Positions 1-10,600 of a stretch of DNA of 64,000 bases are shown here, in pieces. The notes beneath the pieces were generated by a model, which worked only from the letters and a program-made list of their open reading frames with translations, was not told where the DNA came from and ran no database searches. The position numbers and the translations under genes were made by a program. How positions within the stretch are numbered: the stretch's first letter is position 1; each line of letters opens with the position of its first letter. The stretch comes from Metaphire vulgaris (taxonomy: Eukaryota > Annelida > Clitellata > Crassiclitellata > Megascolecidae). Location: the NCBI GenBank assembly GCA_018105865.1, contig JACLAT010000047.1:399001-463000 (forward strand). Reading direction: 5' to 3'.

Positions 1-1113
1 AACGTTCTGCTCACTGACAGTGAAACAATGTGCGCTGCATAATATGTGCAAAACAGAGTAGCAGACGCATCGAAGAATATGGGTCCAAAGTCCACGTGAA
101 GCTGCTTGGAAGGAGCTGACTGGTAATGTAGCATAAACTCCATGGGATTCAAAGGATTGGCCGGATAACTTTATGCCTACTCGTGTCTTGCTGCAGAAGC
201 TAGGGCGTTTAATACACCATGGGTCAATTGACGCACTCCGCCGTTTTAGGTTGATTGAAATCGTTGTCGTTCTAGAGTTGAAGAATAAAACGTTAGGAAA
301 GTTCGAATTGAATCTGATGAGAGAGAAAACAACGAGATACTTTCAAGATAACTCAGCTTACGAAATAACTGATGCAGACGAAAATTCGACTCGTTGTGCA
401 TATGCGTCGAATGAGAGATGACGGAAAGATTAGGTCTCTATTGTTGGGAGCAGAAAAAAATGGCGTGATGAAAAATGAGGGGATTAAAGGCAGTCTAAAG
501 TATAAGAGTTAAGCCAAAGAGCTCTAAACAAAGAAGAATGGGAACAAACTGTCAATAGCGGACCTGCATATTAAAATTCTTTCTTCAAAGCACAAAGTTC
601 CAAAGAATATTAAGGTTATTCGCAAGGGGTTCCAAAGGATATCCAGAACTCTGATCATTACCAAAACTTCTTTCGGATTATCACTTTGAACTCCTTCATA
701 GAAATGTAGTCTACTGTGGTTGCCTGTTGGACACAAATTGCGTCTAAAGCCTACCTATTGCAGCTTGGCCAAGACCAGCAGATAAATTCCATGTTTAATT
801 GCCCAAAACGTTCTCACCCAAAACGAAACTAAACCTAAAACTGTTAAGAGTGGATTTTCTATTGTAGGTCTGATATTCTCCTCCTCTGTCAGATCCTCTA
901 ACGAACTGATTGCCTTCTAAACTAGACTTAAAACGCATCTGGTTGGCTTTTGCTGCATGTATTGCTAATACTGTTTGAAATGAACAGTTTCTAAATAGAA
1001 TTCATCTATATATCAGAAATGTATTTTAAACAGTATTTATTTAAAATTCTATGATAATTCAAATGTATCCTAAAGTTGCATTTCTCCATAATTTTATTTA
1101 TATGGCTTGTGCC
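1..1113. other. Gene-free stretch with a weak LINE 3' tail
   Basis: No gene is recognisable here. Around 870-960 the + strand reads like the end of a LINE open reading frame (residues resembling LRSSNELIAF then TRLKTHL), the usual C-terminal signature of CR1/L2-type elements, but it is interrupted. The rest shows no coding or repeat signal I can support. Confidence 0.3.
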
Positions 1114-1285
1114 CAGTGGCGGCTCCACATGGAGGGGCTGGGTGCCTTGCCCCCTTATTGAGTGACTGCCCCCTGTTGGGACCCTATACTTAATACTACA
1201 TACCTAACAACAAATGGTTGGCCCCCATGATTAGAAGTTGCCACCCCAACGACCCCCCACTTGCCAAATCCTGGAGCCGCCACTG
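1114..1285. mobile_element. hAT-type MITE, CAGTGGCGGCTCCA family
   Basis: A 172-bp non-coding element bounded by inverted ends CAGTGGCGGCTCCA and TGGAGCCGCCACTG. The flanking 8-mers (cttgtgcc and tttgtgtc) match at 6 of 8 positions, as expected for an old 8-bp hAT target duplication. Relatives lie at 40039-40441, 47035-47216 and 62809-62987. Confidence 0.8.
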
Positions 1286-1626
1286 TTTGTGTCATCTAAA
1301 TTAGATGTTGCTTGAAGAATGTTTTGATTCTAACATAATATAGAGACATCTGAATGTCTACTGACAATACTCGTGTTTGACAATTGTCATAAATCCGCTT
1401 GACATTCTACGATTAAGAACAAAACACAAAGTCGTAAATTAATATAACATAAGCGACGCATTCACTTTATTTGAAAATACCAAAATCATACAGAGAAAAG
1501 ATCTTTAAGATTTATGAAGAAGGGCTTCACATTTTATCATTTTAGTCTAAAATTTATTTCAGAGCAACTAATTTAGGCCTAATTTTTCGATTTTCATTAT
1601 TTCTCTATGGATGGAGACAGGGGGCC

Positions 1627-1633
1627 TTTAAAG
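1627..1633 (+). promoter_or_regulatory. Possible TATA-like box of the serine protease gene
   Basis: TTTAAAG lies about 65 bp before the proposed start codon at 1696, leaving room for a start site near 1658 and a short 5' leader. This is a position-based inference only. Confidence 0.3.
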
Positions 1634-1695
1634 CAACATTTAGGCTCAATTGAACGTTCACTTGAAGGACTTGAAGACTGAAGCTGCATCAGAAC

Positions 1696-4600
1696 ATGAA
1701 GATCGTCTTCGCCTCAGCTCTTATTGTAACGCTGGAATGTAAGCCATTCCATTGTGCTTGGTTTTAATTCAGCGCCTTAGCCATATCTTAGACGCGAATT
1801 CTGAGCCCATTTGCAGCATCTTTCAGTTTCAAAATGTAATATAAATAACGAGATTAGATGTGATTTGTGAGGGTACAATTACTCTCACCATTTAATCCTG
1901 TAATGTATTGTATGATAATGTAATTAATGTAATGTGATTTCTCGTGAAATTATGTAGCGCACGTGATGCTGAATTTCTAGGAATAGCCTAAGCTTTTTCT
2001 CATCCTCAATCAATTTCTCCTATTTCCGTGTGTTCATGGTTGTTGGCACGTGTTTTGGTAGCTGTGTTCAGCTACACTGTCAGGTATTTGTTATAGCAGC
2101 CCTTCTTGGCAGATAGCTAGGACTACTACAGCTTCACTCTTATCGACGCTAACACATCTTAGCACTTTGAAACTCGACACCGTAGAAAACCATTCTAATT
2201 TGCACTCCGTGTCGGCCAACATGTGACGCCTGCTGAGAAATGGAGTCACTGAGACCCGCTGTCAGACCCCGATATAAGAGCGGCGTTGTTTAGAGCACGA
2301 ATCTTTTCGAAAATTATTGAGTTATCAACAATAGGTTACAGTATTTGCATAACTGATTTTTATTGGCTATGCTTGCATTATTAGTCATCATTTACTTGTC
2401 ATCCATTCTAATATTCATTATCAATGTTTTAATTGCCGTCTTCTTCTCTGATAAGCAGTTCATAGTGATTTCAATGCGCTTTCAGTCATTGAAAACAAAA
2501 CGTAGTCAAGTATCGCAAGATAAATATTATTAACGCCAATACGACTATAATATGTATGCTGTCAAATGTCACTTCCAAGCAATATTAAGCGAAGGCTAAA
2601 TATAGGATTGCATCAGAGACTTCCTAGTAACCTATATTTAGAGATCCTAAGGCAATAGAAACATACATGTACAAGTAAATGAATATTGTTTTTACTTTTG
2701 CAGCCGTTGTTCCTGTTTGGTACAGTGAGTAGAAGGAGATGATTATTACATTGAATTACATATGACTATTGTGATTTCTTGATGACTATGATTATGATGT
2801 TGTTGCTGGTGGTGGTGATGATGAGGGCGATGATGGTGAGTCATGGTGACGACGAAGATGATTAACAACGCGGCGAAGATAATGATCTTGATGATGGCGA
2901 ATATGATGATAATTTTCAATCGGATATTGACGATGATGCTGATGGCACGATGGCGAGTATGTCATGATGACGATGATGATGTCGACGACGACTATATTGA
3001 TGATGATCATAACGCCGTTTGTTGTTGTTGTTAATGATGAAGTAGATCAATTAGTTTAGTAGAGCGTCTGTTTATACAGACGGGACTCTCAGATGTGGTG
3101 TCAGCAAATATCCAGATGCTGGTAGACAAGGGGAATTTTCTTCGTCGATGGAGGAGACGTTCGGAATTATCGGTGGCAGCATTTCTCGACGATGGGAGTT
3201 CCCGTGGATGGTAAGAAAACCTATTTCCAAAGACTGATAAAGTTCTCCAATTATCAATTAATTTAATTTGCAGTAGCAATTTCGGTAAAATTCGCTCTAC
3301 TTTACGACCAAATAATAACGCCGAATATTAGTACGACCGAGCAGAAATATTAGTACAAATGAAAACTAGATACTTGTTCATAGCGGATTTTAAAATAATA
3401 AAATCATCAAATATTGTTTAAAAACAAATATAGAAGTTTTGGTTTCAATTATAAAAGTAATTTATATTTCAAATATAGGCCTAATGTTGTATTTATCACT
3501 GAAAAACTTAGGGAAACTTCTGATTTCACACCATATAAGCCTATGTTCTTTAAATTGATCATTTTCTATGTCTGTTCGCCCCATGGCATACAAGCCTTCT
3601 TTAATGAAAAGTAGAACCTCTCTGCCTCATGACATTTGATACTCTGATTTTCTCTGACTTTTCTAAGCTTAACATATCCCAGTAAATGTAGTTCAATATG
3701 CAGCACGTATTTATAGTTCAAAGTCTGTTGTTAATGCTCTTTAAGGCAGGACTCGAGGAAACAAGCTACGTGGGCTTTATCTTTTGCGGAGCGACTATCA
3801 TCAGTCACAGATGGGTCTTGACAGCGGCTCACTGCATTAATCAAAGCAGTAATACTTGGTAATGGAGCACACTTTCGTCTAAAGTTATGCAATGATGTTT
3901 CGCCGCTTACAGTATCACGAGTTCTGGCTTGTTTAAATATAGCGTCTAACGACTATTTTTGTAACAGAGATTTGGAGATCAGGAGATATGACTCATCATC
4001 ATCATCATCGTCATCGTCGTCGTCGTCATCGTCATCATGACGGTCATCGTCATCGTCAATTTCTTTTTCTTCGATAGGCATTGGTTTAATGCTCTTTGCT
4101 GTTTTATCATGGATCCTGAAGTCTAGTATGGAGTGACATGTCGTGTTCCATTCCACAGTCTGCTGTGCTCCGTTCATTCCATGTGGAGTGATGTGTGTTA
4201 CTAAAATTATTAAAATGGAAGAAAGGGCGATACAGTCTGTATTCGCTCAGTGGCGTAGCTAGAATTTTTAGGCCCTAATGCAAAATTATTAATGGGTCCC
4301 TTCAACTTAAAAAGTCACAACAAGACGAACAGTGCACTAAGGGAAAGGTCCCTTCGGCCTGTGAGGCGATAGGTTTATTTTCAATTTTTTATCCAAAATG
4401 TCTTGATACATGGTGAAAAAGTAAAAATTGGACCCCTTTATGATATATAATATCTCGGGCCGCGTGTGTAGCGATTTAAATGAAATTTATAGGCCATATA
4501 CCTGGGAATGTTTCTGATGAAATCCCCAAACCTCATGCTGATATCTTTAGTATTTGCTGAAATATGACCAAAATACTAAAGAGACCCACATTTTGAAATT

Positions 4601-7600
4601 GACAACGGAATATAACGTTATAATAAAGTGATAAAAAATTATTTTATAAAAAGTGATAAAGTGATAAAAAAAATTATTATTTTTATTGTTGGCCCTAAAA
4701 GGGCCGTTTTAAAGGGGGTTCCAGACGATTTGCTACGGGAGCAGGTGCTCAAAATGCCCCCTCTAGCCTTCACACATGCCGACAAGCGCTTCTTCACTGA
4801 CAGTATCGACTTCTTGATCTGGTTCTCAGGCAGACTCTCCCAGATATTTATTCTTCAGCACCGTCTTCAACTCCGTGATGTTCTGTGGCTTTGGCTGATT
4901 ATTTTGATATCTGATAACTGCATCATCAGTATTGTCTGTAGACTCTGTACGTAATTGTTCAGCGTTGCTGGTGTCGAGAGTTACGACGGTTACGTCCACA
5001 GTAACCGATAGTGCTTTAGCAGCTTTACCCGCTGGCGCTGGGACGGCTGGGTCTGTACTTCCGTCACAGCTAGGCCACTTGAGAAACTTGTTGAAGCAGT
5101 ATCATTAGTTTCATTGCTTTTCTAACAAAGAAGTCGAGTTTCGGCAATTTCATTAATTCATATTCTTTTTGTCTCTTAAGCTTTCGTTTCTGTGACCCAC
5201 TCATTGCATTTGATTTCTTTGCTTCATCCATAATTATAATTAAATTAGCCTACGTTAATTATTACAGTTAATATTTTTTTATTTAAAACCTTCGAACAAT
5301 AATACACAGGAGAGAACATGAGCCTAAGCAGACCTGCTTAACAGCTGAAGGAGAGTTGAATCTGTCAATGCTGTCTTGACGCATATTTCCACTTATGGGC
5401 GTGTGGGCGGAGCCTATCCGCCATATGGTTTTACGCAAAACATTGGAAAAAGCCCAGATTGCGTTTTAAAAATGCTCAGAAAAGCCCGGATTTGAAAACG
5501 GGCTCAAAAATTCAAAAGTTGCGAACATTTTCAATCTCGCTGGGATGATTCAGCAAACGTTAGACGATTATTTTAATCAATTATTTCATTATAAATTAAG
5601 TGAAACAGTATTGGTTTCGAATGCTATCACCTTTGGATGTCGCCTATCGCAAACGCAATGTTGCACAAGCACCTCAAGACAGAGCAGCAGAAAATGGCGC
5701 CGACCAATGAAAAAAGTCTCATGAATATTCATGTTCAGTATACAGAATTTTGATTGGTGAGCGCCATTTTCTGCTGCTCTGTCTTGAGGTGCTTGTAGTG
5801 TTGCGCGTTAACAAATCCACAGCGTCCACAGCTTGCTTCAACAGACAGGCTTATGCTGGACGCATGTTTAAAACACATTTCGCAAATTTTAACACTTAAT
5901 AATAACGCATCATCTTTCACCGGAATCCGGAAGCTGAAAACTGTAAAACGGCTTTGCTTTTGTAGCGCTGTCTTATTTAATACATAGGGCCTACCAAATT
6001 TATCTGATTAAGACTGATTTTTAATGTGTTTTTAATTATTTACTTTTGTTATTATTTACTTTCTTTTTTTACATTGGTGGTCATGAAGGGTCACAGTTAT
6101 TCTGGGCCCTAATGCCTTGCTTATTCTTGCTATATGGTAGCTACGCCTCTGTATTCGCCATTATCGATCGGGCAGTGTATCTATTTTGAGATATCACACA
6201 TTCTATTTTGAATCACCTGGGTATTTCTAATTTAGGCGCTCCAAGCTGCATGCCATCAGTGGAAAACCGTTTCATTAGCCTATATTTGCTTGTTTAGGAT
6301 AAACGACACACGCGTCGTTGTCGGCGAACACGATTTGTCGGAAGAAGACGAAGCCAATGCATACCGCGAATACCACCAAATCACTCATTACTTCATTGCT
6401 CCTGGCTTTAGGGCGAATGAAACTGCCACACGTAGCGACATGGCTTTGTTGAGGTTGGAGAAAAATGTCAGAATAAGACAAAATGTTCGACCAATATGTC
6501 CTCCGGACACGGAACAGCTGTACGTGTATTGGCAATGCGTAATGGCAGGATGGGGCAGGATTGAAAGTAAGGCAACGATATTCAGTGCGTCTGCCTTTCT
6601 ATTGTCTGAGATGAGTACTGTAGGTTTATGTTTGACTCCAATGTTTAAGAAAACGTGTTCTGCAAAATGTGAACATGTCGTTTTCTATAGATTTTGAACT
6701 TAGTAGAAATCTAGGAGTTGAACCATTGAATTTGTCTTATCCTAGTGTAGATTATCGTCAATTGTATGTTGTCGCCTATATGATATATCTAATGCAGCTA
6801 ACTAACTTAGCACAGTATATGAAACGAGTCGACTGAAAATGCAGAACAGGAAAATGCAAGACTGAAAAATGACGGACCAATTAGCAGGAGGGGAAAATGC
6901 AGGACTAGAATTTGGCTGACAAGACTTGTAGCAGGGCGTACGTGAATCTTTCGGCGTGCGTGTCTGTGCGATCTTATAGCTATAAATTTAAATCTGAAAT
7001 ACAGTTAGCTGTGTAAACAAAATCAATATTATTCTTTTAAAAGCGCAATAGTTACCAAGACACGTACAGTCGTACATCCATGTAGGCCTACTTCACTACT
7101 TCAATAAAGTTCAGCAATAAATCAAGCATTAATCAAGCAGTCTACATAAACGATGAAGCAATGCTATGTTGTCAGTTCAAAGATGCAAACGATAAACGTA
7201 TAGGCCTACTTTTAAAAAACACTCATAGTTAGTCCCCCTACAAACGTATTTAATCTTATTACTAGAAAGATGCTCGCTTCGCTCGCGCTCGCTTCGCTCG
7301 CAGTGCAGGATAATACTAAAACCCAATCATTGAATTCATGCTGCTGAACAACGTTTCAATGACGTACATACGCCAAGTAGCCAAGCTCTGACGCTGCAAC
7401 GTACGCTTCGTCAAACGCTTCGCGTGGCCGTTCGCTTCGCGTGGCCGTTCGCTTCGCGAGTTGTAGGCCTACACACTATGACGCTGCAACGTACGCTTCG
7501 TCAAACGCTTCGCGTGGCCGTTCGCTTCGCGTCGCCGTTCGCTTCGTTGTAGGCCTACACACTATGACGCTGCAACGTACGCTTCGTCAAACGCTTCGCG

Positions 7601-10600
7601 TGGCCGTTCGCTTCGCGTCGCCGTTCGCTTCGCGTCGCATTTCGCTTCGCGAAGCCTAAGATTCCAGAACGACCAATCAGAACGCTCACCCAGCCAACCA
7701 ATCAGAACGCTTGAAGGTAACGAATGAGAACATCACACAGCCAACCAATCAGAACGCTCACACAGCCAACCAATCAGAACGCTTGAAGGTAACAGACATA
7801 CAGAGCAAGGATCTTAATATTATACTAAAAAAAATGCTCGCTTCGCTCGCACTCGCTTCTCTCTTCGCTCGCAGTGCAGGCTCGCTTCGTTCGAGGTAAC
7901 GAATATTCCAACAAACAAATTAAACATTAACTGCTTACACAAATCGGGCCTAAATGTGCTCTATAAAATTAGCTTTAAGCGAAGCGTAACCGCGTCTTTC
8001 TAACGTTTATAACCGCTGAGATATAGGTGCTATACGAATCTCCTATTCACCATTCAGCGCTGCACAAACATGCATTTAATTTAACTAATAATCGATGAAT
8101 AATTAATTCCTTTGCAAGATACCCGGGGATAAAAATTTCAGGAATCGATAGAAACGTAAGGAATGATAAAAGGGACCTTTAAAGTTTAAAGTACTAAACG
8201 GAACATTTGAAACTCATAATGCTAATCTATAGGGCATGACGTTGCACATTTGCGTCAAATTGCGGTAGATTTCCGTAGCTATGCAAAAATCTCATAATGT
8301 TAATCTATAGGGCATGACGTTGCACATTTTCATGAAATTGCGGTAAATTTCCGTAGCTATGCAAAAATCTCATAATGCTAATCTATAGGCATGACGTTGC
8401 ACATTTGCGTCAAATTGCGGTAGATTTCCGTAGCTATGCAAAAATCTCATAATGTTAATCTATAGGGCATGACGTTGCACATTTCCATGAAATTGCGGTA
8501 AATTTCCGTAGCTATGCAAAAATCTCATAATGCTAATCTATAGGGCATGACGTTGCACATTTGCGTCAGATTGCGTTAGATTTCCGTAGCTATGCAAAAA
8601 TCTCATAATGTTAATCTATAGGCATGACGTTGCACATTTCCATGAAATTGCGGTAAATTTCCGTAGCTATGCAAAAATCTCATAATGCTAATCTATAGGG
8701 CATGACGTTGCACATTTGCGTCAGATTGCGGTAGATTTCGTAGCTTACGCAATTTCGCTAGAATATACACTGGCTTGTAGTGCAGGCTCTAGAGAGATGG
8801 GGAGAGGGGTGGAAGAGGGATGGGGAGAGGGGGTGGAGGGAACGGGTTGGTGGAGGGTTGGGAGGGGAAGGGGTTGGGAAGAGGGGTGGAGGAAGGGGGT
8901 TGGGAATGGGTTTGGGGCGGTTGGGAGGAGGGAGGAAGGGGTTTGGAGTGGGATGGTGGAGGGTTGGGAGGGGAAGGGGTTGGGAAGAGGGGTGGAGGAA
9001 GGGGTTGGGAATGGGCTTTGGAGAGGGATGGTGGAGGGTTGGGAGGGGAAGAGGGTTGGGAAGAGGGGTGGAGGAAGGGGGTTGGGAATGGGTTTGGGGT
9101 GGTTGGGAGGGGAGGAAGGGGTTTGGAGAAGGATGGGGAGTGAAAGAGGGTGGGGAGGGGAGGGGGGGGTTTGTTTGGGAGAAGGATGGGGGAGAGGGAA
9201 AGGAACGGGGTTTGAGCTGCAATTAAGACGCTTCGAACGCTCCGTTGATTAGAAAATAATAGACAATGGTTGTCAATGGCAACAGCCTCATGCACAGCCC
9301 AGGACAGAGGTTACGCAATTCGATTGTTACACAGTTTTGATTAAACAATAGACAATGGTTGTCAATGGTAACAGCCTCGTGAACAGCCCAGGACAGAGGT
9401 TACGCATTCGACTTCGCAACGTCGATTGTGACCAATCAGAACGCTTGAAGGTAACAGACAAACTGGACAAACAGAGCAAGAATCTTAATATTATAAATAA
9501 AAATGCAACGGCGAAAGTAACACGATGAAGCAATGTTATTCATTCATTCATTCATTCCTAGACAATTTCTATAGCGCTGTAACAAGGCTGAGGCCCACAA
9601 CAAAAGCGCTTTAACACCTCAATGTTAGACCAATGTTATCAGTCGGTAAACGTATACTTTAAAAAACAGCATAGTTACAAACGTATCGCGTGTCAAAAGC
9701 CTATTCCTTGATGTAGTTTCGCTGACCCATCACAGATCTCATTACAGCATTAGAAGCAGATAACGCATCCGTGCTTTTGACTTGTTTGCACGAATAATTA
9801 TTGCAAGCGTATACGAAAAGGAAATGACACAACTAATGGGAAAAGAAACCAAGGCACATTCAGGACTAGATGGACTGATAGCAGCATGCAATGGACTGGA
9901 AAGACAATGGAAATGGTAACCCGAATGAGAGACCTTCTTTCATGATGCGGTCTACCCTCGAGGCGAGGATGTTTGAACCAAAGACAAGACAAGAAGATTC
10001 CATCTTTGTTGATTTACTTCAGTTCCATAGCAGCGACCTACAAGCGGTTATGTTGCCTGCCCTTATGCTTTGCTGCAAATAGATTTATTTTTAAAATTTA
10101 ATAAACAGTCAGTCAATCAATAATTTATTTCCAAACAAACCCATTAGGCCTACATATTGTTGCAGGTTACATGTTGTTTCAAATTATTACAATACAGAGA
10201 AAAGCGCGTAACTTATGATATTTCAAACTTCATTGCAAAGTATATTATTGGAAATAACATGCTACAAAGGAACGTAAGTTCCCGCATGACAGTAGCATGC
10301 AAGTAATAATAAGAAGAGAATTTGTCTTTTGTTAATGTAGATGGAACAAATCCTTCCGTTCTTCGTTACGCGAGATTGAACATCTCGAAGAATGAAGAGT
10401 GCCATAAGCCCATTAATGTAAAAGAACCTTTATCGGCAAACATGATGTGTACCACGGACAACCAAGGGGACAACGCGCGGGGCGCGTATTTTGTGAGTAA
10501 CTGAATATTCAGTGTGGAACCAATAGTTGACTAGACTATTTCAATAGTATTGCCAATAGTTGAACTTAAACTTAACTTTAGAATAGTTTTTTCGATAGCC

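Noticed and set aside
3953..4177. Acidic poly-Asp ORF on the minus strand
   Set aside because: Product of the CAT/CGT microsatellite.
5691..5920. Short ORFs in the hAT remnant (for example minus 5735-5920)
   Set aside because: They cross the palindromic MITE and have no recognisable family.
8213..8743. Regular repeats as a CRISPR-like array
   Set aside because: Units are contiguous 78-bp tandem copies without unique spacers, and the genome is eukaryotic.
8716..9295. Overlapping long ORFs on both strands (Gly/Arg/Trp-rich and Pro/Ser-rich)
   Set aside because: They are translations of the G-rich minisatellite with no stop codons by composition; no start context or homology.
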